From NCBI GenBank assembly GCA_900751785.1, contig CAADSM010000166.1, positions 1-13,821 on the forward strand: a stretch of 13,821 bases of DNA, in the 5' to 3' direction. Source of the DNA: Lachnospiraceae bacterium (lineage in GTDB: Bacteria > Bacillota > Clostridia > Lachnospirales > Lachnospiraceae). The translations under genes and the position numbers were made by a program. The notes under the pieces are model-generated. The model saw only the letters and a list, made by a program, of their open reading frames with translations, made no database searches and had not been told where the DNA came from. Shown piece by piece: positions 7,222-13,821 of the stretch (position 1 is its first letter; the number at the start of each line of letters is the position of its first letter).

Positions 7222-8495
7222 TTTGCCTCACCTACTTTCTCCGGATTTGCGATATATCCTGCGATCGCACTGGCTGCCGCTACTTCCGGCGATGCAAGGT
7301 AGATCAATGAATCCACATGTCCCATGCGTCCCACGAAATTTCTGTTCGTAGTGGACACACATTTCTCGCCCGCTGCCATGACTCCCATGTGTCCGCCCAT
7401 GCACGGACCGCAGCTCGGCGTGTTGACCGCGCATCCCGCGTCAACAAAGATATCGAGCAGCCCTTCCTTGATACATTCTTTGTATATCTTCTGGGTTGCC
7501 GGGATGACCATGACACGCACATCCGGGTGCACGGTATGTCCCTTCAGGATGGCAGCCGCTTTTCTCATATCCTCCATACGTCCGTTCGTACAGGATCCGA
7601 TGACGACCTGATCGATCTTGATCGGCTCCGTCGCCTCTACCTCATCGATCGTCTTTGCATTGCCCGGAAGGTGCGGGAATGCGACTGTCGGACGCACCTC
7701 GGAAAGATCGATGGTGACGACTTCATCATACTCTGCGTCCTCATCCGCCTCATAGATCGTGTACGGCTTCTTGGAGTGCTCTTTCATGTATGCTTCCGCT
7801 TTTTCATCCACCGGGAAAATTCCGTTCTTCGCCCCTGCCTCGATCGCCATGTTGGCCATCGTGAAACGGTCATCCATAGACAGGCTGGCAATCCCGTCTC
7901 CTGTGAACTCCATGGATTTATAAAGTGCGCCATCCACACCGATCTTTCCGATGATATGGATGATAATGTCCTTTCCACTCACATATTTGCCCGGTTTTCC
8001 TGTCAGGACAAACTTGATCGCGCTCGGTACCTTGAACCAGATCTCACCTGTCGCCATTCCCGTTGCGATGTCCGTCGTTCCCATCCCTGTTGAGAATGCT
8101 CCAAGGGCTCCGTATGTACATGTATGCGAGTCAGCACCGATAATGCACTCGCCTGCCACAACAACGCCCGCCTCCGGGAGGATCGCATGCTCTACGCCGG
8201 ATTTGCCCTGCTCAAAATACCAGGTCAGCCCCTGCTCTTTTGCATACTCACGGATCGCTTTTGAGTTCTCAGCGGATTTGATATCCTTGTTCGGTGTAAA
8301 GTGATCCGGAACGAACACCACCTTGTCCTTGTCAAATACATGATCGGACATCTGCTTGATGATCGGCAGAGCCATCGGCCCGGTAATATCATTTGCCATG
8401 ACCACGTCAAGCTTTGCCTCGATCAGCTGGCCCGCCTCAACGGAATCAAGTCCGGCATGGGCTGCCAGTATTTTCTGTGTCATTGTCATTCCCAT
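7218..8495 (-). CDS. leuC: 3-isopropylmalate dehydratase large subunit
   Basis: The 425-residue catalytic subunit holds the [4Fe-4S] cluster for the isomerase step of leucine synthesis. The three cluster cysteines are visible: C302 in VIGSCTNGR, and C362 and C365 in [25 protein letters not shown] (120-134) is the expected substrate-site motif. The length matches the shorter LeuC type found in Clostridia and archaea, not the roughly 466-residue enterobacterial form. Of three close in-frame ATGs, that at 8495 is chosen because AAGGAGG (8504-8510) lies 8 bases away. leuD overlaps its stop by 4 bases. An unusually stable hairpin (8518-8554) stands between asd and this start. leuA and leuB are not in the window. 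Confidence 0.96.
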   Translation of the reverse strand: MGMTMTQKILAAHAGLDSVEAGQLIEAKLDVVMANDITGPMALPIIKQMSDHVFDKDKVVFVPDHFTPNKDIKSAENSKAIREYAKEQGLTWYFEQGKSGVEHAILPEAGVVVAGECIIGADSHTCTYGALGAFSTGMGTTDIATGMATGEIWFKVPSAIKFVLTGKPGKYVSGKDIIIHIIGKIGVDGALYKSMEFTGDGIASLSMDDRFTMANMAIEAGAKNGIFPVDEKAEAYMKEHSKKPYTIYEADEDAEYDEVVTIDLSEVRPTVAFPHLPGNAKTIDEVEATEPIKIDQVVIGSCTNGRMEDMRKAAAILKGHTVHPDVRVMVIPATQKIYKECIKEGLLDIFVDAGCAVNTPSCGPCMGGHMGVMAAGEKCVSTTNRNFVGRMGHVDSLIYLASPEVAAASAIAGYIANPEKVGEAK

Positions 8496-8517
8496 AGTGA
8501 CTGCCTCCTTATCATTA

Positions 8518-8554
8518 ACAGGGACTGCCCCGTTCTCACGGAGCGGTCCCCTGT
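8518..8554 (-). promoter_or_regulatory. Intercistronic hairpin before leuC
   Basis: In minus-strand RNA ACAGGG(G)AC pairs with GTCCCTGT, and inside it GCUCCGU pairs with ACGGGGC around a GAGA (GNRA) tetraloop, giving about 15 bp in all. The inner stem needs a U-G pair that exists only on the minus transcript. No T-run follows; AAGGAGG begins 7 bases later. It looks more like an mRNA-processing, stabilising or translation-control element than a terminator. Confidence 0.6.
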
Positions 8555-8579
8555 CTCATCGCTCTTCAGAGCCTGCCTT

Positions 8580-9665
8580 TTATTTCTTTGCGATGTATCC
8601 CTTCGCTGTCAGCGCCTCCGCACACAGTACAGCTCCGCCTGCCGCGCCTCTGACCGTGTTGTGGGACAGTCCGATGAACTTGAAGTCGTACATGCTGTCC
8701 TCTCTCAGTCGTCCGATGGATACGCCCATTCCATTCTCGTAATCCACATCCTGAGTCACCTGCGGACGGTTGTCTTCCTCGAGGTACTGGATAAACTGCT
8801 TCGGAGCACTCGGGAGCTCAGCCTCCTGCGGGAAGCCCTTAAAGTTCACAAGCTTCTCGATGAGCTGCTCCTTCGTCGGTTTCTTCTCAAAGTTGATGAA
8901 CACTGCCGCCGTATGTCCGTTCAGGACAGGAACACGCACGCACTGGCATGTGATCTTCGGGAGATCAGCTTTCACGATCTGTCCGTTCTCGACTTTTCCG
9001 AGCACACGGAGCGGCTCCTGCTCGCTCTTCTCTTCCTCGCCGCCGATGAACGGGATAATGTTGCCGACCATTTCCGGCCAGTCTTTAAATGTCTTACCTG
9101 CTCCGGAGATTGCCTGGTATGTGGTAACGACCAGCTCCTTCGGGCCAAATTCTTTCCATGCTGCGAGGCACGGAGCGTAGCTCTGGATAGAGCAGTTCGG
9201 TTTTACTGCGATAAAGCCGCGTGTCGTTCCGAGACGTTTCTTCTGATCCGGGATCACATCAAAGTGATCTGCGTTGATCTCCGGCACGACCATGGGCACA
9301 TCCGGAGTCCAGCGGTGCGCGCTGTTGTTGGATACGACCGGAGTCTCTGTCTTCGCATATGCTTCCTCGATCGCTTTGATCTCTTCCTTTGACATATCTA
9401 CCGCACTGAAGACGAAGTCAACGGTAGACGCCACCTTCTCCACCTCATTTACATTCAGCACAACGAGGTCTTTTACAGCCTCCGGCATCGGAGTGTCCAT
9501 TTTCCAGCGGTCTCCGACAGCTTCCTCATATGTCTTTCCTGCGGAACGCGGGCTTGCAGCCACTGTCACTACCTCAAACCACGGATGGTTCTCCAGCAGA
9601 GAGATGAATCTCTGTCCCACCATTCCTGTTGCTCCAAGAATACCTACTCTTAATTTCTGATCCAT
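8580..9665 (-). CDS. asd: Aspartate-semialdehyde dehydrogenase
   Basis: This enzyme reduces aspartyl phosphate to aspartate semialdehyde with NADPH, the branch point for threonine, methionine, lysine and diaminopimelate. The 361-residue protein carries the NADP-binding loop GILGATGMVGQ (8-18), the catalytic cysteine C158 in KPNCS and the active-site histidine H251 in PVLNGHT. The overall sequence is of the archaeal/fungal subclass. The ATG at 9665 has AAGGAG 7 bases before it. It lies 58 bases after argH and 84 bases before leuC on the same strand with no terminator on the argH side, so it probably belongs to a mixed amino-acid operon. No lysine riboswitch is visible upstream, although asd is regulated that way in some Firmicutes. 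Confidence 0.97.
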   Translation of the reverse strand: MDQKLRVGILGATGMVGQRFISLLENHPWFEVVTVAASPRSAGKTYEEAVGDRWKMDTPMPEAVKDLVVLNVNEVEKVASTVDFVFSAVDMSKEEIKAIEEAYAKTETPVVSNNSAHRWTPDVPMVVPEINADHFDVIPDQKKRLGTTRGFIAVKPNCSIQSYAPCLAAWKEFGPKELVVTTYQAISGAGKTFKDWPEMVGNIIPFIGGEEEKSEQEPLRVLGKVENGQIVKADLPKITCQCVRVPVLNGHTAAVFINFEKKPTKEQLIEKLVNFKGFPQEAELPSAPKQFIQYLEEDNRPQVTQDVDYENGMGVSIGRLREDSMYDFKFIGLSHNTVRGAAGGAVLCAEALTAKGYIAKK

Positions 9666-9723
9666 TTTCTTTCTCCTTTTCCGTCTGTATCTGTATCAAA
9701 CTTCTTCTCTGTATTTCCTGTCT

Positions 9724-11112
9724 TTATAACGTCTGATCCTCCGCCAGATATGCTTCCTCCGCAGCGATCACCTTCTCCATCGCCGCTTTTCCCGGCGCGC
9801 CGATCGTATTTCTCATCTCCACACATGTCTTCATACTGATCGCATCGTAGATGTCTTCCTCGAATACCGGAGAGATCGACTTAAACTCCTCCAGCGTCAT
9901 ATCGTCAAGAGCGATCTTCCGCTCAAGACAATAGAGCACCAGCCTTCCCACGATCCCGTGGGCATCCCGGAACGGCACTCCGTGGTTCACCAGATAGTCC
10001 GCCGCATCCGTGGCGTTGGTAAATCCGTGCTTCGCGCTCTCTTCCATCCGGTCTGCATTGAACTTCATCGTCTTCAGCATGCCCGTGAACAGTGCCAGGC
10101 ATCCCTTTGTCGTATCGATGGCGTCGAAAACGAACTCCTTATCTTCCTGCATATCCTTATTATATGCAAGGGGGATTCCTTTCATCGTCGTCAGGAGCGA
10201 CGTCAGCGCCCCGTAGACCCTTCCTGTCTTGCCGCGGACAAGCTCCGCGATATCCGGGTTCTTCTTCTGCGGCATGATGCTGCTGCCCGTGCTGTATGCA
10301 TCGTCGATCTCGACGAACTTATACTCGTTTGAGTTCCAGATGATGACTTCCTCCGAAAAACGGCTTAAGTGCATCATCACCGTGGACATCGCCGACAAGA
10401 GCTCGATCAGATAGTCTCTGTCAGAGACAGAATCCATACTGTTCAGCGTAGGCCCGTCAAATCCGAGCAGCTCCGCCGTGTATTCCCGGTCCAGAGGATA
10501 CGTCGTTCCCGCCAGTGCTCCTGATCCCAGCGGACAGTAGTTCATCCTTCTGTAAATATCCTTCATCCGGGAGCGGTCTCTTTTAAACATCTCAAAATAC
10601 GCTCCCATGTGGTGTGCCAGTGTGATCGGCTGCGCTTTCTGCAGATGTGTGAATCCCGGCATGTATGTCTCCGTGTTTTCCTTCATCAGCTTCAGGAGGA
10701 CTTCCAGCATCTCCCTCAGGAGACCGTCAAGCTCCAGGATCTCATCCCTTGTATACAGCTTCATGTCCAGCGCCACCTGATCATTCCTGCTCCGCCCGGT
10801 GTGCAGCTTCTTTCCTGCGTCCCCGATGCGGTCGATCAGATTCGCCTCCACAAAGCTGTGGATGTCTTCGTATTCGTCTGTGATCTGCAGGCTTCCGTTC
10901 TCCACATCTCTGCGGATCCCTTCCAGTCCCCCGATGATCTGTGTCTTCTCTTCCTCTGTCAGGATCCCCTGCTTTGCCAGCATTGTCACATGGGCAATGC
11001 TGCCGCGGATATCCTGCTCATAAAACCGTTTATCAAAAGAAATCGAAGCATTAAAATTATACACCAGCTTATCCGTTTCCTTCGTGAAACGTCCGCCCCA
11101 TAACTGTGCCAT
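9724..11112 (-). CDS. argH: Argininosuccinate lyase
   Basis: This fumarase-superfamily enzyme splits argininosuccinate into arginine and fumarate, the last step of arginine synthesis. The 462-residue length is normal. It begins with the family N-terminus LWGGRF (4-9) and has HTGRSRNDQ (104-112), the catalytic histidine H156 in [10 protein letters not shown], and the signature [12 protein letters not shown] (276-287) with the catalytic serine in the mobile loop. The ATG at 11112 has GAGAGGG 6 bases upstream. argG, the usual partner, is not in the window. The preceding 180 bases hold two hairpins and a possible promoter, so argH probably begins the argH-asd-leuCD unit. No ARG-box matching the known consensus was recognised. 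Confidence 0.97.
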   Translation of the reverse strand: MAQLWGGRFTKETDKLVYNFNASISFDKRFYEQDIRGSIAHVTMLAKQGILTEEEKTQIIGGLEGIRRDVENGSLQITDEYEDIHSFVEANLIDRIGDAGKKLHTGRSRNDQVALDMKLYTRDEILELDGLLREMLEVLLKLMKENTETYMPGFTHLQKAQPITLAHHMGAYFEMFKRDRSRMKDIYRRMNYCPLGSGALAGTTYPLDREYTAELLGFDGPTLNSMDSVSDRDYLIELLSAMSTVMMHLSRFSEEVIIWNSNEYKFVEIDDAYSTGSSIMPQKKNPDIAELVRGKTGRVYGALTSLLTTMKGIPLAYNKDMQEDKEFVFDAIDTTKGCLALFTGMLKTMKFNADRMEESAKHGFTNATDAADYLVNHGVPFRDAHGIVGRLVLYCLERKIALDDMTLEEFKSISPVFEEDIYDAISMKTCVEMRNTIGAPGKAAMEKVIAAEEAYLAEDQTL

Positions 11113-11167
11113 GTTCTTCCCTCTCTTCTGTTGTAACTTCCTTGTTCCCGCCGCTTATCTCATCGGC

Positions 11168-11209
11168 CTCCCGCCATCGGGAGCACAGCCGCGATAGAAC
11201 TGCGGTCTG
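11168..11209 (-). promoter_or_regulatory. Two hairpins in the argH leader
   Basis: Reading the minus strand, CAG-A-CCGC pairs with GCGG-CTG (11186-11209, one bulge). A second hairpin follows, CTCCCG paired with CGGGAG around a 4-base loop (11168-11183). No T-tract follows the second, so a simple terminator is unlikely. No T-box features were found. Confidence 0.45.
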
Positions 11210-11220
11210 CATTTCTCCCT

Positions 11221-11250
11221 AGTTTAACACACTAAAGCGCTGTATGTCTA
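11221..11250 (-). promoter_or_regulatory. Possible argH promoter
   Basis: On the minus strand TAGACA (11245-11250), an 18-bp spacer and TAAACT (11221-11226) are a fair but not strong sigma-A match. The implied start near 11214 would place both leader hairpins in the 5' untranslated region of argH. Confidence 0.35.
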
Positions 11251-11291
11251 CTCCAAACTGCAAACAGGATAAAAATTGGCAGTGGTCCGGT

Positions 11292-11933
11292 CTATGCCTG
11301 ACTCTGACTGCGGCGTCTCTCGGCCAGAGAAAACTCGCAGCCGCAGTAATCCTGTCTGTACAGGCCGTATTCCTCAGACAGCTCCACTGATCTCTTATAT
11401 CCGTTCTTCTTCTTAAAATCAGACACCAGATACTCCACTCCAGCCTCTCTGCCTGCGCGGATACCGATCTCGTTGAGCTTCTGCGCATTCTTCAGAGGAC
11501 TGATGCTCAGCGTCGTAGTAAAATAATCAAATCCGCCTTCCGCGGCTCTGCGCGCCGTCTCTGCCAGGCGGAGCTCATAGCATTTCATGCAGCGCGCGCC
11601 GCCCTCCTTGAGATGCTCCATCCCCGCCGCCATATCATAATATTTTTCTCTGTCATATTCTCCCGAGAGAAATGAGACCGGATGCTTCAGCTCCATCCTG
11701 GCGATCAGATCCTGCTGCTCTCTGATCCGCTTCTCGTACTCGCTCTCCGGATAGATATTGGGGTTATAATAAAAAACTGTGATCCTGAAATACCGGGAGA
11801 GGTACTCCAGCACATAACTGCTGCAAGGCGCACAGCAGCTGTGGAGAAGAAGGGTCGGGACCCGCCCCTCTTTTTCAAGCTTTCCCAGTATTTTCTCAAG
11901 CTCTTTCTGATAATTTATTTTCTGTTCATTCAT
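11292..11933 (-). CDS. queH: Epoxyqueuosine reductase QueH
   Basis: QueH performs the final step of queuosine synthesis, reducing epoxyqueuosine in the tRNA wobble position to queuosine. It replaces the unrelated cobalamin enzyme QueG in many Firmicutes. The 213-residue protein has the family signature HSCCAPCSSYVLEYL (31-45; C33, C34, C37), a GARCMKCYELR stretch (C115, C118) and YCGCEFS (C197, C199). The cysteines make up the iron-sulfur and iron sites. The ATG at 11933 is chosen over one at 11993 because GGAG lies 8 bases upstream and because the promoter -10 at 11996-12001 would put the longer start at the transcript 5' end. It is divergent from the ABC importer and upstream of argH on the same strand. 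Only a very weak hairpin separates queH and argH. Confidence 0.93.
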   Translation of the reverse strand: MNEQKINYQKELEKILGKLEKEGRVPTLLLHSCCAPCSSYVLEYLSRYFRITVFYYNPNIYPESEYEKRIREQQDLIARMELKHPVSFLSGEYDREKYYDMAAGMEHLKEGGARCMKCYELRLAETARRAAEGGFDYFTTTLSISPLKNAQKLNEIGIRAGREAGVEYLVSDFKKKNGYKRSVELSEEYGLYRQDYCGCEFSLAERRRSQSQA

Positions 11934-11995
11934 TCTGTTCTCTCCAGACTGTCTGCTCCGGGCAGAGTTCTTTTGCTCCGCCTGCGGGCGCACCC

Positions 11996-12025
11996 ATTAT
12001 AGCACATTTCTTCTGCCCCGCACAA
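11996..12025 (-). promoter_or_regulatory. queH promoter
   Basis: On the minus strand TTGTGC (12020-12025), an 18-bp spacer and TATAAT (11996-12001) with an upstream TG (extended -10) precede queH. The predicted start near 11989 leaves a leader of about 56 bases. Confidence 0.65.
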
Positions 12026-12112
12026 CGGATGAAAAACCAGAACCGCTCCACTCACCGAAACATTTCCTCTTTCATACACTGACAATAGATACTGAAAGAT
12101 AGGAGCGTTCTT

Positions 12113-12880
12113 ATGACACCGATACTGGATCTTAAAAATATAAATTATTCCTACCATACATTAGACGGCGAGACAAAAGCGCTGTCCGACATCTCGTTCG
12201 CACTCACTTCAGGAGAATTTACCGCCGTCGTCGGCCCGTCAGGCTGCGGCAAATCCACGCTTCTCTCGCTGATCGCAGGGCTCATGAAGCCGGAATCCGG
12301 CGAGATCTTCCTGAACGGCGAGCCGCTGACTGAAAATTCTTCGAAGATTGGCTACATGCTACAGCATGATCACTTATTTGAATGGCGCACTGTATACCGC
12401 AATGTCATCCTGGGCCTTGAGATCCGCGGCGCGCTCACTGCAGAATCGAAGAAAAAAGCAGAAAGCCTCCTCGAACAGTACGGCCTTCTGCCCTTCGCCC
12501 ACGCCAGACCGTCAGAGCTCTCGGGCGGAATGCGCCAGAGAGCCGCGCTGATCCGCACGCTGATCCTGGAACCAGAGCTGCTCCTCCTTGACGAACCGTT
12601 CTCCGCGCTGGACTACCAGACACGGCTCACAGTCAGCGACGATATCGGCCAGATCATCCGCCGGTCAGGCAAGACCGCCCTGCTTGTGACCCATGATCTG
12701 TCAGAAGCGGTCAGCATCTCCGACCGGGTCATCATCCTGTCTGAGCGGCCGGCATCTATCGCGCGTATCGTCCCCATTGCATTTGCGCTGGAGAAGGATA
12801 CGCCGCTGAACCGGAGGAACGCACCGGAATTTAAGAATTATTTTAACGAAATCTGGAAGGAGCTGAATCACAATGAATGA
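12113..12880 (+). CDS. ABC transporter ATP-binding protein, nitrate/sulfonate/taurine-type
   Basis: This 255-residue cytoplasmic ATPase should power the adjacent permease. All nucleotide-binding motifs are intact: Walker A GPSGCGKST (41-49), Q-loop Q84, signature LSGGM (136-140), Walker B LLLLDEP (156-162) and the H-loop histidine H194. The sequence is closest in feel to the SsuB/TauB/ThiZ group of importers for taurine, sulfonates, nitrate or thiamine precursors. The ATG at 12113 has AGGAG starting at 12101. No TPP riboswitch or other recognised leader lies in the 179 bases shared with divergent queH, and no clear promoter was found there. Its stop overlaps the permease start by 8 bases, so the two are translationally coupled. 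Substrate unknown. Confidence 0.92.
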   Translation: MTPILDLKNINYSYHTLDGETKALSDISFALTSGEFTAVVGPSGCGKSTLLSLIAGLMKPESGEIFLNGEPLTENSSKIGYMLQHDHLFEWRTVYRNVILGLEIRGALTAESKKKAESLLEQYGLLPFAHARPSELSGGMRQRAALIRTLILEPELLLLDEPFSALDYQTRLTVSDDIGQIIRRSGKTALLVTHDLSEAVSISDRVIILSERPASIARIVPIAFALEKDTPLNRRNAPEFKNYFNEIWKELNHNE

Positions 12881-13670
12881 AATATCTCGCAGTCAGGAAC
12901 TGTTCCTTATCCAGCTCCGCCGCCACCGCTTGATTGTGCGGACTGCACGGGTGCTGATCCTTGTCCTCTTTCTGCTCTTGTGGGAAATCTGTGCCGATAC
13001 AGGGATCATTGACTCCTTTATCTTCAGCAGCCCTTCCCGGATTGCCCTGTGCTTCTGGGAAATGGTGCTGGACCGTTCTATCTTCCTGCATATCGGGATC
13101 ACACTGTATGAGACCATCGTCAGTTTTCTGCTGGTCACACTGTTCAGCATCCTGATCGCCGTCCTCCTGTGGTGCAGCAGGAAACTGTCCGAGATACTGG
13201 AGCCCTATCTTGTCGTCCTGAACAGCCTGCCGAAATCTGCGCTTGCACCGCTGCTCATCGTATGGCTGGGCGCCACCCCGACGACCATCATCGTCGCCGG
13301 CATGTCCGTGGCGGTCTTCGGCAGCATCATGAACCTGTATACCAGCTTCATCACGGTAGACCGGGAGAAGATCAAACTCATCTATACCCTGCACGGGACA
13401 CGGAGGCACACGCTCTTCAAGGTCGTACTCCCAAGCTCTGTTCCCGCTGTGATCAGCAATATGAAGGTCAATATCGGATTGTGTCTTGTGGGTGTGGTGA
13501 TCGGGGAATTTCTGGCAGCAAGGAACGGGCTGGGATATCTGATCATTTACTCCAGCCAGGTGTTCAAGATGAACTGGCTGCTCATGTCGATCGTGCTGCT
13601 GTGTATCATGGCGATGGCGCTGTACGCGGTGATCGGGGTGGTGGAGAAAATATATCAAAAGCGATTTTGA
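12873..13670 (+). CDS. ABC transporter permease, nitrate/sulfonate/taurine-type
   Basis: This 265-residue inner-membrane protein has about six hydrophobic segments, starting near residue 25. It contains LNSLPKSALAPLLIVWLG (116-133), which resembles the SsuC/TauC family consensus. A cytoplasmic EAA-type coupling loop follows (about 168-195, with HGTRRHTLFKVVLPSSVP) and would contact the ATPase. It overlaps the ATPase gene by 8 bases and has no separate strong SD. A substrate-binding protein gene is expected next to this pair but is absent from the window. Immediately downstream there is an AGGAG (13681-13685) with no start codon after it, and then an apparent insertion-sequence end. A 271-residue frame on the opposite strand, rich in His, Asp and Gln, is an antisense shadow. 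Confidence 0.92.
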   Translation: MNEISRSQELFLIQLRRHRLIVRTARVLILVLFLLLWEICADTGIIDSFIFSSPSRIALCFWEMVLDRSIFLHIGITLYETIVSFLLVTLFSILIAVLLWCSRKLSEILEPYLVVLNSLPKSALAPLLIVWLGATPTTIIVAGMSVAVFGSIMNLYTSFITVDREKIKLIYTLHGTRRHTLFKVVLPSSVPAVISNMKVNIGLCLVGVVIGEFLAARNGLGYLIIYSSQVFKMNWLLMSIVLLCIMAMALYAVIGVVEKIYQKRF

Positions 13671-13762
13671 AATCCAAAGCAGGAGCTATAAATCCCTCAG
13701 ACAGTCCTGACGTAATAAAACCTGGGTAGTGTAAAAAACTTTGTGGCTTTGGTAAAAAATGG

Positions 13763-13811
13763 CTCCTTTTTGGTAAGAATTACAGATATGACAATTCTTA
13801 TCGAAAAGGAG
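13763..13811 (+). promoter_or_regulatory. Hairpin masking the ribosome-binding site of the next gene
   Basis: Positions 13763-13781 and 13793-13811 are 19-base arms that pair fully in plus-strand RNA (17 Watson-Crick, 2 wobble pairs, 11-base loop). The 3' arm ends in AAAGGAG (13805-13811), the SD for the ATG at 13819. Readthrough transcripts entering from the left would have this SD sequestered, whereas a transcript starting inside the hairpin would not. Confidence 0.8.
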
Positions 13812-13818
13812 TTTATTT

Positions 13819-13821
13819 ATG
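13819..13821 (+). CDS. Start codon of a truncated gene, presumed transposase
   Basis: Only ATG is visible, 7 bases after AAAGGAG. The rest lies beyond the window. A transposase is inferred from the IS256-like leader; a substrate-binding protein of the neighbouring ABC importer is the alternative. Confidence 0.45.

Larger units (their letters stand above)
13722..13821 (+). mobile_element. Probable left end of an IS256-type insertion sequence, cut by the window edge
   Basis: After the permease the sequence changes to an AT-rich stretch. It holds GTGTAAAAAAC (13729-13739), then GGCTCCTTTTTGG, then AAAAGGAG and an ATG at 13819. From memory, the left end of staphylococcal IS256 has the same order: GTGTAAAA, a CCTTTT motif, and an AGGAGGAC ribosome site before the transposase. 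The outer boundary is approximate. The right inverted repeat and target duplication are outside the window, and only the start codon of the presumed transposase is present. It could instead be the leader of an ordinary gene. Confidence 0.5.

Noticed and set aside
6292..7302. 336-residue plus-strand frame opposite nhaC and leuD
   Set aside because: It crosses two real genes and a terminator and is of shadow composition.
8301..9392. 363-residue plus-strand frame opposite leuC and asd
   Set aside because: It crosses a gene boundary, is rich in Cys, His and Arg as expected from reverse-strand reading, and has no SD.
11276..11296. Weak hairpin followed by TTTTT after queH
   Set aside because: Only 4 bp at the base pair cleanly, too little to call an intrinsic terminator.
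11934..12112. TPP riboswitch or other leader for the ABC importer
   Set aside because: No conserved CUGAGA-type core or other riboswitch signature is visible in the 179 bases.
12843..13658. 271-residue minus-strand frame opposite the permease
   Set aside because: Very high His/Asp/Gln content is typical of the reverse complement of a hydrophobic gene. The permease has all family motifs.
1..13821. CRISPR array, tRNA or rRNA genes, toxin-antitoxin or phage-defence genes
   Set aside because: No regularly spaced repeats, cloverleaf sequences or matching protein families were seen.

Overview
The window reads as a chromosomal, mostly housekeeping segment of a Gram-positive gut-type Clostridia, most likely Lachnospiraceae. 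The reasons are an ATP-dependent PEP carboxykinase, an NhaC-type Na+/H+ antiporter, a QueH-type epoxyqueuosine reductase, a short LeuC of the clostridial/archaeal type, strong AGGAG Shine-Dalgarno sites, and consensus sigma-A promoters (TTGNNN, 17-18 bp, TATAAT). The genus cannot be fixed from the sequence alone.

Layout. (1) Positions 13-279 carry a minus-strand small RNA with a near-perfect promoter, a long-range closing stem and an intrinsic terminator. Its fold, and a segment resembling the Bacillus subtilis 6S-1 pRNA template, point to 6S RNA. (2) A plus-strand flavodoxin/ferredoxin fusion (475-1257) faces minus-strand pckA (1339-2943), and the two share a bidirectional terminator. (3) thrC and cdd form a minus-strand pair ending at a perfect 14-bp terminator (3131-3166). 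(4) nhaC (5308-6627) has its own short-leader promoter. (5) argH-asd-leuC-leuD (11112 down to 6730) looks like one minus-strand biosynthetic run with a terminator after leuD. (6) queH (11292-11933) is divergent from a plus-strand ABC importer pair (ATPase 12113-12880, permease 12873-13670). (7) The right edge (about 13722-13821) looks like the left end of an IS256-type insertion sequence, with a 19-bp hairpin covering the ribosome-binding site of a gene whose ATG is the last codon in the window.

How the genes fit together. asd supplies aspartate semialdehyde for the threonine, lysine and methionine branches and thrC finishes threonine. leuCD performs the isomerase step of leucine synthesis and argH the last step of arginine synthesis. 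pckA links oxaloacetate and PEP and so feeds or drains the aspartate pool. cdd and queH serve pyrimidine salvage and tRNA modification. The importer has no substrate-binding protein in view, possibly because the insertion sequence landed directly behind the permease.

I saw no CRISPR array, tRNA or rRNA gene, defence system or clearly novel multigene system. The points most worth a second look are the 6S RNA, the RBS-masking hairpin at the right edge, the structured hairpins before leuC and argH, and the palindrome in the pckA leader.
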